The notes: generated by a model from the sequence alone, not told the origin. A stretch of DNA of 5,538 nt from an uncultured Acetobacter sp. (GCA_937900755.1 CALCDN010000256.1:1-5538), one strand, 5' to 3'. Positions 1 through 5,538 are shown, numbered from the stretch's first letter. A program made the numbers and translations.

Positions 1-49
1 CCGCCTTGTAAGCGGTAGGTCTTCAGTTCAAATCTGAATGGGGGCACCA
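1..49 (+). tRNA. tRNA-Thr (anticodon UGU), 3' part, cut by the window edge
   Basis: Most of the anticodon arm, the variable loop, the T arm, the acceptor 3' strand and an encoded CCA are visible; the acceptor 5' strand and the D arm lie before the window. The anticodon loop is CTTGTAA (positions 5-11), which places TGT at 34-36 and predicts threonine. The T arm is TTCAG / TTCAAAT / CTGAA. The acceptor strand is TGGGGGC, followed by discriminator A46 and CCA at 47-49. The missing 5' end should therefore begin GCCCCCA. A run of six T begins right after CCA (50-55) and may help transcription end. The tRNA converges with the membrane-protein gene on the other strand. The 3' half of a tRNA is a common phage or island integration site, but I see no second copy of it in this window. 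Confidence 0.95.
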
Positions 50-85
50 TTTTTTCCTGTTCCTGTTAAAACAGTCCCTGGCCGC

Positions 86-110
86 GCCCTTTGCGGGCCC
101 TTTGCGGGCC
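86..110. repeat. Tandem 11-bp repeat, about 2.3 copies
   Basis: The unit GCCCTTTGCGG occurs twice head to tail (86-96 and 97-107), followed by the first three bases of a third copy. Each unit can form a small hairpin, GCCC-TTTGC-GGGC. The array lies between the tRNA end and the stop of the membrane-protein gene, so it falls in the 3' untranslated region of that gene on the - strand. It may slow or end transcription arriving from the right, but no T-run follows, so a terminator function is only a guess. Confidence 0.75.
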
Positions 111-113
111 ACG

Positions 114-157
114 AACACGCTCACAGGTGTTCCCTGCCTGGCAGAAAACACGCTCAC
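114..157. repeat. 11-bp direct repeat pair enclosing a small hairpin
   Basis: AACACGCTCAC occurs at 114-124 and again at 147-157, start to start 33 bp. The second copy covers the TGA stop (154-156, read on the - strand) of the membrane-protein gene. Between and partly within the copies lies an interrupted inverted repeat: GTGTT (127-131) pairs with AACAC (147-151), and inside it CTGC (134-137) pairs with GCAG (141-144). On the - strand this hairpin starts 2 nt after the stop codon and could stabilise the mRNA end. It lacks a T-run on its far side, so it is not a classic terminator. Confidence 0.6.
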
Positions 158-1587
158 CAACCCTTGTAATACTCCCAGACGCTCATGGTCATAAGCTGTT
201 TTGGCACGCCAAAGCCGCTTTTTTTGTACAGGACCATCGCGGCAAAGGATGAAAAAATACTTATGCAAACGAGTGCTATGCAGATGTATTTAAAGAACGG
301 TTTTTCCAGCCATTTTTTTGAAACAACAACAGCACCCAGAAATGCCGTGAACATGATGATCGGATAAAACTCGGCGCGATAGCGAAAGTTCATGCTAATC
401 GCCATCATCATAAGCAGGGGCGCTACCAAAAGACCTGCCATATTCAATATGGCCGCCGTGGAATCCACCCCGGATATGGTCCTGCGCCTGACAACAGACC
501 ACACAAAAATACCCGAAAACAGCAACAGAAACCCATCTGTCAGGAAAAAACTGCTGGGCGGCATTTCCGTAACATCAACCAGACGATGAAAGCTGCTGGA
601 CAGGATTAAATGCCCATTCCCCCATTTGAACACCCACACAGGAACAAAAAAGTAAATAAAACCAAGTGGAATACGGTTTATATTGAACAGGCCGTATTGA
701 TGCGCCCTTAACACGCGGTCTGGGTAATACCTGTTCATAAGATACGAATGATAGTCAACAAATGTCAGAGGATTCCCCCACCGCTGCTCATTCACGTAGG
801 CGACCACGCCAACAAAAAACACAAGAACCGCCACGGCAAGGCCGCAATACCCCAGCCACACTCTGGCTGTTTGCCGCACGGCCCTGCCTTGTGCCTGCCG
901 TAGCCGACCCATACAGCGCCACACGGTCAGCAAGCCAAACAGGCTTATCGCCGCATAGAGCCCCACCCCCATGGAAACACGGGTAAGCAAAGCCAGCCCC
1001 GCCGATACGGACATCCAGAGTAAGGCCCTGGGAGTTTGCGCGGGATCAAGACATGCGCGCATAGCCCAGTGAACATACAGAAAGCCAAAGACAATCGCCC
1101 AGAAACAGACTTCCTGATAGACTGAAAACCGTAAAAAACAGACCTGTGCGCCAGACAGGGCAACAACAAAAGCAAAGCATGGCCGGAGCCATGACTGGCC
1201 TACGGAAAAGTATTGACTTAAATAAACAATACTTTTGTAGTTTATGAACAACATAAGTGCCAGTGCCACAATACATGAGAGCTGCGTTATATCCAAATTG
1301 CCACCATGTGGTAAAACAAGAACAGGCAACCTGAGCAACGCCGGGAATATTCCCCAATAGGCGTAAACCTTGCCATTGCGTAAATAACCTTCAGCCCGAT
1401 CAATGTCGGGATCAATATCAAACTGTCCGTGGAGCATATGCTCCATCATGGAGTTAAATGTCAGAAGAGAGCTGCTTGGCCTGAAGACCACAATACCAGA
1501 CAGGAATGATAAATAGAAAAGACAAACAAACAAAAATATACTTTTAATGATTATGTTGGCTTTGGATTTTTTTTCTTCACGAAACAT
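154..1587 (-). CDS. Polytopic inner-membrane protein, GT-C-type glycosyltransferase-like
   Basis: This 477-residue, very hydrophobic protein has about 11-13 predicted membrane segments, with clear ones near residues 13-35, 102-118, 137-150, 160-175, 190-224, 245-264, 307-320, 352-366, 378-397, 405-422 and 434-454. After the first segment comes a long, acidic, probably periplasmic loop (FDIDPDIDR, 56-64) leading into VYAYWGIFPALLRLP (74-88). Later there are QRWGNPLTF (268-276) and RYRAEFYPII (402-411). This layout, an acidic first loop and an FGNPL-like stretch, resembles uncharacterised GT-C proteins that transfer sugars from polyprenyl-phosphate donors to envelope glycans or lipids. That role is inferred from pattern only; no substrate can be named, and a non-enzymatic membrane protein is possible. 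The ATG at 1587 has AAGG 9 nt upstream and a TATAAT box further up. Both ends of the gene are clearly more AT-rich than accD or folC. Confidence 0.8.
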   Translation of the reverse strand: MFREEKKSKANIIIKSIFLFVCLFYLSFLSGIVVFRPSSSLLTFNSMMEHMLHGQFDIDPDIDRAEGYLRNGKVYAYWGIFPALLRLPVLVLPHGGNLDITQLSCIVALALMLFINYKSIVYLSQYFSVGQSWLRPCFAFVVALSGAQVCFLRFSVYQEVCFWAIVFGFLYVHWAMRACLDPAQTPRALLWMSVSAGLALLTRVSMGVGLYAAISLFGLLTVWRCMGRLRQAQGRAVRQTARVWLGYCGLAVAVLVFFVGVVAYVNEQRWGNPLTFVDYHSYLMNRYYPDRVLRAHQYGLFNINRIPLGFIYFFVPVWVFKWGNGHLILSSSFHRLVDVTEMPPSSFFLTDGFLLLFSGIFVWSVVRRRTISGVDSTAAILNMAGLLVAPLLMMMAISMNFRYRAEFYPIIMFTAFLGAVVVSKKWLEKPFFKYICIALVCISIFSSFAAMVLYKKSGFGVPKQLMTMSVWEYYKGW

Positions 1588-1629
1588 ACCTGCAGGCCTT
1601 GTGAATTAAAAATTTTATTCATCCATTTT

Positions 1630-1635
1630 ATTATA
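1630..1635 (-). promoter_or_regulatory. Candidate -10 box for the membrane-protein gene
   Basis: Read on the - strand these six bases are a perfect TATAAT, set in an AT-rich tract 43-48 nt upstream of the ATG at 1587. A start of transcription near 1623 would give a leader of about 36 nt containing AAGG at 1600-1597. No good -35 hexamer lies 16-18 bp further upstream (the sequence there is CAAGGT or AAGGTC), so the promoter may be weak, need an activator, or be coincidental in an AT-rich spacer. Confidence 0.4.
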
Positions 1636-1779
1636 ACAAAAGAACACGCTTGACCTTGCATGTTCAGACCCTAACAGGCGGGAATACAGAGGCCCGCAAA
1701 AAAGCAGGTCTTCCCCGGTCAGGGCAACAGGTTGCCTTGCCCGCCCTTGGTATATTCTTAACCTGTTCTTGTGCTCCTG

Positions 1780-1866
1780 TCATAGACCAGGCCAAACACG
1801 TATCAGAGACCACAAGCGCTTACGAACAGACAAGCCCCAGGTTTTTATATCGGTCCGTTTGTTCAT
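1780..1866 (-). CDS. Possible 28-residue basic small protein (uncertain)
   Basis: An ATG-started ORF of 28 codons begins 32 nt after the folC stop and ends in TGA. The peptide starts MNKRTDIKTWGLSVRKR and ends in VWPGL. It has seven Lys/Arg against one Asp and three Trp, so it would be strongly basic and possibly amphipathic. Codons such as ATA and AAA are unlike those of folC. There is no convincing Shine-Dalgarno sequence; the bases before ATG are CACGG. I do not recognise a family. It could be a chance ORF in a spacer, and this is the more likely reading without conservation data. Confidence 0.18.
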   Translation of the reverse strand: MNKRTDIKTWGLSVRKRLWSLIRVWPGL

Positions 1867-1898
1867 CCGTGCACAATGCGCCAAACCCGCATGCGCAC

Positions 1899-3251
1899 TC
1901 AGACAACCACCCAGCCATCCTGCCTGAGCGCGACACCCGCCAGGTACAGGCTCCCGCAGATCAGCACCCGCGCGGGGGGCTCCCCCTTTGCACTGGCGGC
2001 CAGGGTATCCAACGCCTGTACAAGCGTGGGGCCAATATGGGCCTTGCCGCCAGAGGCCTCCACAATGGCCTGCGCGGGCAGGGCCAGATGCTGCTCGGGT
2101 TCGCAAATGGCCCACAGGTCATCCGCGCAGGGCAGGAGTGGGCCTAAAAAGCCCGAAGCGTCCTTGGTCTGCTTCATGCCCACCAGCATATGCAGGGGCC
2201 GGTCATTCCAGTTTTTCAGTTCCTGGGCCAATGCCGCCCCCGCTCCGGGGTTGTGCCCCCCATCCAGCCAGAGTTCCCACCCGGCGGGCAGGCAGGCGGC
2301 CAGATTGCCGTGCAGGCGCTGCATGCGCGCGGGCCACTGCACCTGCGCCACACCCTGCCAGGCCGCATGGGGCACAACCAGCCCGGACAGGCGCAGGGCC
2401 GCCACCGCCAGACCGGCGTTTTCCATCTGCCACGGGCCGGCAAGGGCGGGCATGGGCAGGTCGAGCGTGCCTTGGGCATCGGTCAGGCGCAGCCCCACGG
2501 GTTTGTCCGTATTGGCGGGCACGGGCTGTGGGGCAATGCTCCACTCCGCGCCACGGCGGGCCAGGGTCGCGCCCACGCTCTGGGCCTGTGCCTGGAGAAC
2601 CTGCATGACCTCGGCTGGCTGGAACCCCGTGACCGCAGGCACGCCATGCTTGAATATGCCAGCTTTTTCCGCCGCGATCGCTGCCAGAGACTCCCCTAAA
2701 AACGCCTCATGATCGCGCGAGATGGAGGTCACAATGCACGCGGCGGGGTGTTGGAGCACATTGGTGGCGTCACACCGCCCACCAAGACCGACCTCGATAA
2801 TGGCCAGTTCCGCCGGGTGGCGGGCAAACAGCACAAAGCCCGCGGCAGTCAGCACCTCGAACACGGTAATGGGCGCGCCATTGTTTACCTGCTCGATCTC
2901 TTCAAGCGTAGCAACAAGTTCAGCCTCGCTGACCAGCCTGCCCGCGATGCGGAACCGCTCGGTAACATCCACCAGATGCGGGGATGTCATGACATGCACA
3001 CGCCAGCCCGCAGCCTCGGCTATGGCGCGCAGGGTCGCACAGGTGCTGCCCTTGCCGTTGGTGCCCGCCACATGGATAACCGGCGGCAGTTTGCGCTCCG
3101 GGTTGCCCAGACGGGCCAGCAGGCCCTCCAGCCGACCAAGGGAGAGGTCGATCAGGGCGGGGTAAAGGTGGTTCAGCCGTTGCAGAACCTCCCCCGTGCG
3201 CCCGGTAAATTCGGGCACTGGAGCCACAGCCCCGGTCTGCGACCGCGCCAC
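1899..3251 (-). CDS. folC: Bifunctional dihydrofolate synthase / folylpolyglutamate synthase FolC
   Basis: This cytoplasmic Mur-ligase-family enzyme joins L-glutamate to dihydropteroate, making dihydrofolate, and adds further glutamates to reduced folates, using ATP. At 450 residues it has a normal length. In order it shows the P-loop HVAGTNGKGST (60-70), the TSPHLV motif (89-94), EVGLGGRCDATNV (153-165) with the metal-binding Glu, DHEAFLG (180-186), and EKAGIFK (195-201), whose Lys196 matches the usually carbamylated lysine. The C-terminal ligase domain carries RMQRL (309-313), LDGGHNP (329-335) and CGSLYLAG (432-439). The most upstream start is a GTG 8 nt after the accD stop, with no clear Shine-Dalgarno sequence, which points to translational coupling with accD. 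In-frame GTG codons at residues 9 and 12 are alternative starts but have no better ribosome site. All key motifs look intact. Confidence 0.96.
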   Translation of the reverse strand: MARSQTGAVAPVPEFTGRTGEVLQRLNHLYPALIDLSLGRLEGLLARLGNPERKLPPVIHVAGTNGKGSTCATLRAIAEAAGWRVHVMTSPHLVDVTERFRIAGRLVSEAELVATLEEIEQVNNGAPITVFEVLTAAGFVLFARHPAELAIIEVGLGGRCDATNVLQHPAACIVTSISRDHEAFLGESLAAIAAEKAGIFKHGVPAVTGFQPAEVMQVLQAQAQSVGATLARRGAEWSIAPQPVPANTDKPVGLRLTDAQGTLDLPMPALAGPWQMENAGLAVAALRLSGLVVPHAAWQGVAQVQWPARMQRLHGNLAACLPAGWELWLDGGHNPGAGAALAQELKNWNDRPLHMLVGMKQTKDASGFLGPLLPCADDLWAICEPEQHLALPAQAIVEASGGKAHIGPTLVQALDTLAASAKGEPPARVLICGSLYLAGVALRQDGWVVV

Positions 3252-3259
3252 GGAGGGGC

Positions 3260-4165
3260 TTACTCGGCTGCCGCAGCGGGGGCTGCAACCGGCTTGGGCG
3301 GAGGAGCCTTGACATCGGCCGGGGCATGGGTGAGCAGGCCAATCAGGCGCGCAAGGGTTGCGGGCATGTCCTTGCGGGGCACAACCATGTCCAGCATGCC
3401 GTGCTCGACCAGATATTCGGAGCGCTGGAAGCCTTCTGGCAGCTTTTCACGCACCGTGTCCTGGATAACGCGGGGGCCTGCAAAGCCGATCAGGGCGTTG
3501 GGTTCGCCAATCTGCACATCACCCAGCATGGCGAAGGAGGCGGTCACCCCACCCGTGGTCGGGTTGGTCATGACCACAATGTAGGGCAGGCCCGCATCAC
3601 GCAGCATCTGCACCGCAACGGTTGTGCGGGGCATCTGCATCAGGCTCAGCACCCCTTCTTGCATGCGTGCGCCACCCGATGCGGTAAACACCACCAGCGG
3701 GGATTTCTGCAAGATGGCCAGCCGGGCAGCCGCCACAAACCGCTCGCCAAAGGCCGCACCCATGGTGCCCGCCATGAACTCGAACGCCATAACGCCCACA
3801 ACCGCGTTATGGCCGCCAATGGTGCCATGCGCGACCACGAGGGACTCGTCCAGATGGCTCTTGGCGCGCGCGTCCTTCAGGCGGTCGGTATATTTTTTCT
3901 GGTCGCGGAAGCCCAGCGGGTCCACGGGGGCCAGCGGCAGCTCAATGCGGGTGAACTCGCCGTTATCAAAAGTCCATGCCAGACGGTCGTTCACCAGCAC
4001 GCGCATGTGGTGCCCGCAATGGGGGCACACGTTCTGCGCCTTGCGCAGTTCCTTGGTCAGGACCATCTGGGAGCATGAATCACAGGTGGTCCACAGGTTA
4101 TCCGGCACATCACGGCGCAAAAGGCCGCGGATTTTAGGACGGACGTATTCGGTGATCCAGCTCAT
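3260..4165 (-). CDS. accD: Acetyl-CoA carboxylase carboxyltransferase subunit beta AccD
   Basis: AccD is the beta subunit of the alpha2beta2 carboxyltransferase, which moves CO2 from carboxybiotin on AccB to acetyl-CoA to give malonyl-CoA, the first step of fatty acid synthesis. The 301 residues show an N-terminal zinc ribbon with CxxC at 28-31 and CPHC at 47-50. The crotonase-like carboxyltransferase fold follows, with FTASGGARMQEG (160-171), PTTGGVTASFAMLGD (202-216), GFAGPRVIQ (227-235) and QRSEYLVEHGMLDM (247-260). The last 20 residues form a Pro/Ala-rich tail (APPPKPVAAPAAAA), probably flexible. The ATG is preceded by CAGGG with 6 nt spacing. folC follows after 8 nt, the usual alphaproteobacterial accD-folC pair. 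Upstream lies the trxA terminator, so accD probably has its own promoter. The alpha subunit accA is not in this window. Confidence 0.98.
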   Translation of the reverse strand: MSWITEYVRPKIRGLLRRDVPDNLWTTCDSCSQMVLTKELRKAQNVCPHCGHHMRVLVNDRLAWTFDNGEFTRIELPLAPVDPLGFRDQKKYTDRLKDARAKSHLDESLVVAHGTIGGHNAVVGVMAFEFMAGTMGAAFGERFVAAARLAILQKSPLVVFTASGGARMQEGVLSLMQMPRTTVAVQMLRDAGLPYIVVMTNPTTGGVTASFAMLGDVQIGEPNALIGFAGPRVIQDTVREKLPEGFQRSEYLVEHGMLDMVVPRKDMPATLARLIGLLTHAPADVKAPPPKPVAAPAAAAE

Positions 4166-4196
4166 TTTGAACCCTGTAACTACACTAGACGAATGG

Positions 4197-4213
4197 GGCG
4201 GACCCTGCCCGCC
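4197..4213 (-). other. Small hairpin in the accD leader
   Basis: GGCGG (4197-4201) pairs with CCGCC (4209-4213) around a 7-nt loop. It lies 31 nt upstream of the accD ATG. On the - strand it is followed by CCATTCG rather than T, so it is not a terminator. If accD transcription starts upstream of it, it would be part of the 5' leader. No known regulatory RNA class is recognised. Confidence 0.35.
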
Positions 4214-4222
4214 TGCGTGGTT

Positions 4223-4251
4223 GCATTACGCGGGCCGCGCCAATCTGCCAA
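4223..4251 (-). promoter_or_regulatory. Weak candidate promoter for accD-folC
   Basis: On the - strand TTGGCA (4251-4246) matches the -35 consensus at five of six bases. It is followed after 17 bp by TAATGC (4228-4223), which is only a poor -10. The pair lies between the trxA terminator and accD, where a promoter is expected if the terminator is efficient. The spacing is right but the -10 is weak and the spacer very GC-rich, so the exact position is doubtful. Confidence 0.28.
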
Positions 4252-4260
4252 GTGATTATG

Positions 4261-4329
4261 AAAAACCGGACCATGTCCGCACGGGTGGGCGCATGCCCGG
4301 ACAGGCCACGCCCACCCGTGTCCGCATGG
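4261..4329 (-). terminator. Two-hairpin intrinsic terminator after trxA
   Basis: The element begins 2 nt after the trxA TAA. The first hairpin has a perfect 12-bp GC-rich stem, 4320-4309 with 4291-4280, around a 17-nt loop. The second hairpin abuts it directly: CGGAC (4279-4275), loop ATG, GTCCG (4271-4267), followed by G and TTTTT (4265-4261), as expected for Rho-independent termination on the - strand. An alternative outer pairing, CCATG (4329-4325) with CATGG (4275-4271), would extend the first stem across a 4 x 4 internal loop and exclude the second hairpin. It should separate trxA from accD transcription and protect the trxA mRNA end. Confidence 0.85.
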
Positions 4330-4331
4330 TT

Positions 4332-4658
4332 TTAAAGCGCGCCTTCGACCCATGCCTTGAGCTGGCTTTTGGGCAGGGCACCCACCTTTGTGTCCACCAC
4401 CTTGCCATCACGCACCAGCATGAGGGTGGGAATGGAGCGCACACCGTAGGTGTTGGGCGTTACGGGGTTGTCATCAATATTGATCTTGGCGACCGTAACC
4501 TTGCCCTGCATGTCCTTGCCGATTTCTTCCAGGGCCGGGCCGATCATTTTGCACGGGCCGCACCATTCCGCCCAGAAGTCGACCAGGACAAGGCCCGACG
4601 CCTTGATAACATCGGCATCAAAGCTGGAATCGCTGACAGCTAGCGTATGTTCACTCAT
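4332..4658 (-). CDS. trxA: Thioredoxin 1 TrxA
   Basis: This is the small cytoplasmic dithiol reductase that passes electrons from thioredoxin reductase to ribonucleotide reductase, methionine sulfoxide reductases and other disulfide targets. The 108 residues equal the typical length. The active site is EWCGPCK, with Cys33 and Cys36. Asp27 in VDFWA is the buried acid that tunes the cysteines, Lys58 in VAKIN is conserved, and Pro77 in RSIPTL is the cis-proline beside the active site. There is no signal peptide, so it is the cytoplasmic form rather than a periplasmic cytochrome-maturation thioredoxin. The ATG at 4658 has AGGAAGGA 9 nt upstream. addA ends 129 nt upstream on the same strand, and a strong terminator follows the stop. 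Confidence 0.98.
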   Translation of the reverse strand: MSEHTLAVSDSSFDADVIKASGLVLVDFWAEWCGPCKMIGPALEEIGKDMQGKVTVAKINIDDNPVTPNTYGVRSIPTLMLVRDGKVVDTKVGALPKSQLKAWVEGAL

Positions 4659-4741
4659 GACATGTTTTCCTTCCTACCGGGCGCGGGAGCACCACACGCC
4701 GTCCTTTTAACAGGTCTGGAGCCGCGCACACAGGGTGCCCC

Positions 4742-4778
4742 ACCCCAGACCGGGGTTAGCTAACACTTAAGGTGACCT
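4742..4778. promoter_or_regulatory. Cluster of short palindromes in the addA-trxA spacer
   Basis: Within 37 bp lie an inverted repeat ACCCC-N5-GGGGT (4742-4756), a perfect 10-bp palindrome GTTAGCTAAC (4755-4764), CTTAAG (4766-4771) and AGGTGACCT (4770-4778). They sit just after the addA stop and about 85-120 bp upstream of trxA. Such a cluster could bind a regulator or form a weak addA transcript end. No T-run follows the hairpin. I see no convincing -35/-10 pair for trxA here; a TTGACC overlapping the addA stop has only TTAAGT at 15 bp spacing. The function is unknown. Confidence 0.3.
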
Positions 4779-4787
4779 GCGCCGTGG

Positions 4788-5538
4788 TCAAGATGCCACG
4801 CCCCCTCCGGGCCGGGGAGCATGCTGGTCCAGCAGGTCATCTGGCAGGTGGTCAGCGCGGGGCAGTTCGGTCCAGACCAGTACGCACACAACCTGCCTGC
4901 CCGGCCACAGCCCCTGCAACAGCGCGCGGTAGGCCGCCATCTGGCGCAGGTACAGCACCGGGGTCTGTTCCACCGTGCGGGGCGCATGGCGGCCACTTTT
5001 ATAGTCACACACCACAACCCGGTCGGGTCGGACGCACATGCGGTCCACTTGCCCCACAATAACCTGCCCCCCCGCAACCCCGGCCAGCCGCTGCTCCGCG
5101 CGGGCATGGGGGGCAAACAGGTCCACCAGTGCGGGCATGCGCAGCACCGCCACAATCTGGGCGGCAAGCTGGGCCGCCTCCTGCGCTGACAGGCCCGAGG
5201 CCGGGCGGGCCAGCCAGTCCGTGGCAAGCTGCTCCTGCGCCGCCACGGGGTGGTCGGGCAAAAACTGCAAAAGCGCGTGAACCAGGTTCCCCTTGCGAAA
5301 CGCCGCCTCCCGCGCCTTGGCGGGAGTTATGGCCGCCACATCCAGCGGCGAGCGGGCTGGGGGGAGTGGGCCCAGCATGGTGTCAGCGGGCCTGCTGGGG
5401 GCCAGTGGCCGGGCCAGCGGCCCGTCCGCCACCGGCGGGGTAGCGCGCCACAGGGGAGCCTGCCCCACCCAGTCAGGCAGGGGGCAGGGGGCGGCCCCGT
5501 GGTGCGCGTGCGCAGCAGGTGACGGCGGAGCCTGCCGG
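4788..5538 (-). CDS. addA: Double-strand-break repair helicase-nuclease AddA, C-terminal part (cut by the window edge)
   Basis: Only the last 249 residues are present; the reading frame stays open to the window edge, and the helicase domains lie outside. AddA works with AddB to resect double-strand DNA ends for RecA loading, the alphaproteobacterial counterpart of RecBCD. The visible part begins with a Pro/Ala-rich linker containing LPDWV and RPLAPSRP. It then has the RecB-type nuclease domain: GNLVHALLQFLP with its His near visible residue 87, the acidic AEQRL (Glu about 148), GQVDRM (Asp about 165), DYKSGR (Asp about 178, Lys about 180) and YLRQMAAYRALL (Gln about 199). These are the catalytic metal-binding and motif residues of this nuclease class, all intact. 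An in-frame GTG at 5468 is internal, not the real start. trxA follows after 129 nt. Confidence 0.93.
   Translation of the reverse strand, partial: RQAPPSPAAHAHHGAAPCPLPDWVGQAPLWRATPPVADGPLARPLAPSRPADTMLGPLPPARSPLDVAAITPAKAREAAFRKGNLVHALLQFLPDHPVAAQEQLATDWLARPASGLSAQEAAQLAAQIVAVLRMPALVDLFAPHARAEQRLAGVAGGQVIVGQVDRMCVRPDRVVVCDYKSGRHAPRTVEQTPVLYLRQMAAYRALLQGLWPGRQVVCVLVWTELPRADHLPDDLLDQHAPRPGGGVAS

Larger units (their letters stand above)
1588..1898. other. AT-richer intergenic spacer between folC and the membrane-protein gene
   Basis: These 311 bases hold no clear gene. They contain the TATAAT candidate at 1630-1635, a 28-codon ORF at 1780-1866, a compact hairpin GGCAA-CAGG-TTGCC at 1723-1736, and a run of six A at 1698-1703 (six T on the - strand). 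The hairpin and the T-run are about 20 nt apart, too far for a standard intrinsic terminator of folC. Just after the folC stop there is a loose TGCGC / GCGCA pairing without a T-run. How folC transcription ends is therefore not evident. I see no riboswitch, IS end or long repeat. Confidence 0.6.

Noticed and set aside
113..1650. GAACACGCT at both 113-121 and 1642-1650, flanking the membrane-protein gene like attachment sites
   Set aside because: A 9-bp match is expected many times by chance in a window this size, and neither copy overlaps the tRNA sequence.
1698..1736. Hairpin GGCAA/TTGCC plus T-run as the folC terminator
   Set aside because: About 20 nt separate the stem from the T-run on the - strand, too far for a standard intrinsic terminator.
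1751..1756. TATATT on the + strand as a promoter -10
   Set aside because: There is no -35 at a suitable distance and no + strand gene downstream for it to drive.
1650..2147. + strand ORF beginning in the spacer, with a hydrophobic stretch and LTCSCAP that hints at a lipoprotein
   Set aside because: The start is TTG with no ribosome site, the hydrophobic stretch is about 30 residues from the start, and the second half is antisense to the end of folC.
2709..3584. Long + strand ORF opposite folC and accD (291 codons)
   Set aside because: It is antisense to two intact, well-recognised genes; GC-rich coding sequence commonly leaves long open frames on the opposite strand, and the translation has no recognisable domain.
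3326..4643. Overlapping + strand ORFs opposite accD and trxA (250 and 339 codons)
   Set aside because: They are antisense shadows of accD and trxA with His/Arg/Gly-rich, low-complexity translations; no ribosome site or motif supports them.
4760..5227. - strand ORF of 155 codons inside addA in another frame
   Set aside because: It overlaps the clear AddA nuclease frame; its translation is Arg/Cys/Trp-rich, typical of an out-of-frame reading of GC-rich DNA.

Overview
The window looks like a chromosomal segment of an alphaproteobacterium, most likely an acetic acid bacterium (Acetobacteraceae). The basis is the GC-rich coding sequence, alphaproteobacterial-type AddA and FolC sequences, and the gene set addA, trxA, accD, folC. 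The family placement is an inference from recognised protein style, not from a search.

Layout. The first 49 bases are the 3' part of a tRNA-Thr(UGU) on the + strand. Every protein gene recognised with confidence lies on the - strand, so transcription runs from the right edge to the left. From the right these are: the C-terminal nuclease part of addA, which enters across the window edge and ends at 4788; trxA (4658-4332); a strong two-hairpin terminator (4329-4261); accD (4165-3260); folC (3251-1899), starting 8 nt after the accD stop; a 311-bp AT-richer spacer; and a 477-residue polytopic membrane protein (1587-154) that ends about 100 bp from, and converges on, the tRNA gene.

How the genes work together. 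accD and folC form a tight two-gene unit of precursor metabolism: malonyl-CoA for fatty acids, and folate glutamylation. The terminator after trxA implies that accD-folC has its own promoter. addA (double-strand-break repair) and trxA (thiol reduction) are neighbours separated by 129 bp, a spacer rich in small palindromes. The membrane protein has the features of a GT-C-type glycosyltransferase. It differs from its neighbours in base composition, has its own TATAAT-type promoter, and sits beside a tRNA gene, so it is the best candidate here for an accessory, possibly acquired, gene.

Overall this is mostly a conserved housekeeping region. I see no CRISPR array, insertion sequence, toxin-antitoxin pair or defence system. 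The least explained items are the membrane protein, a 28-codon basic ORF in the spacer, the short repeats next to the tRNA, and the trxA terminator with its alternative pairings.
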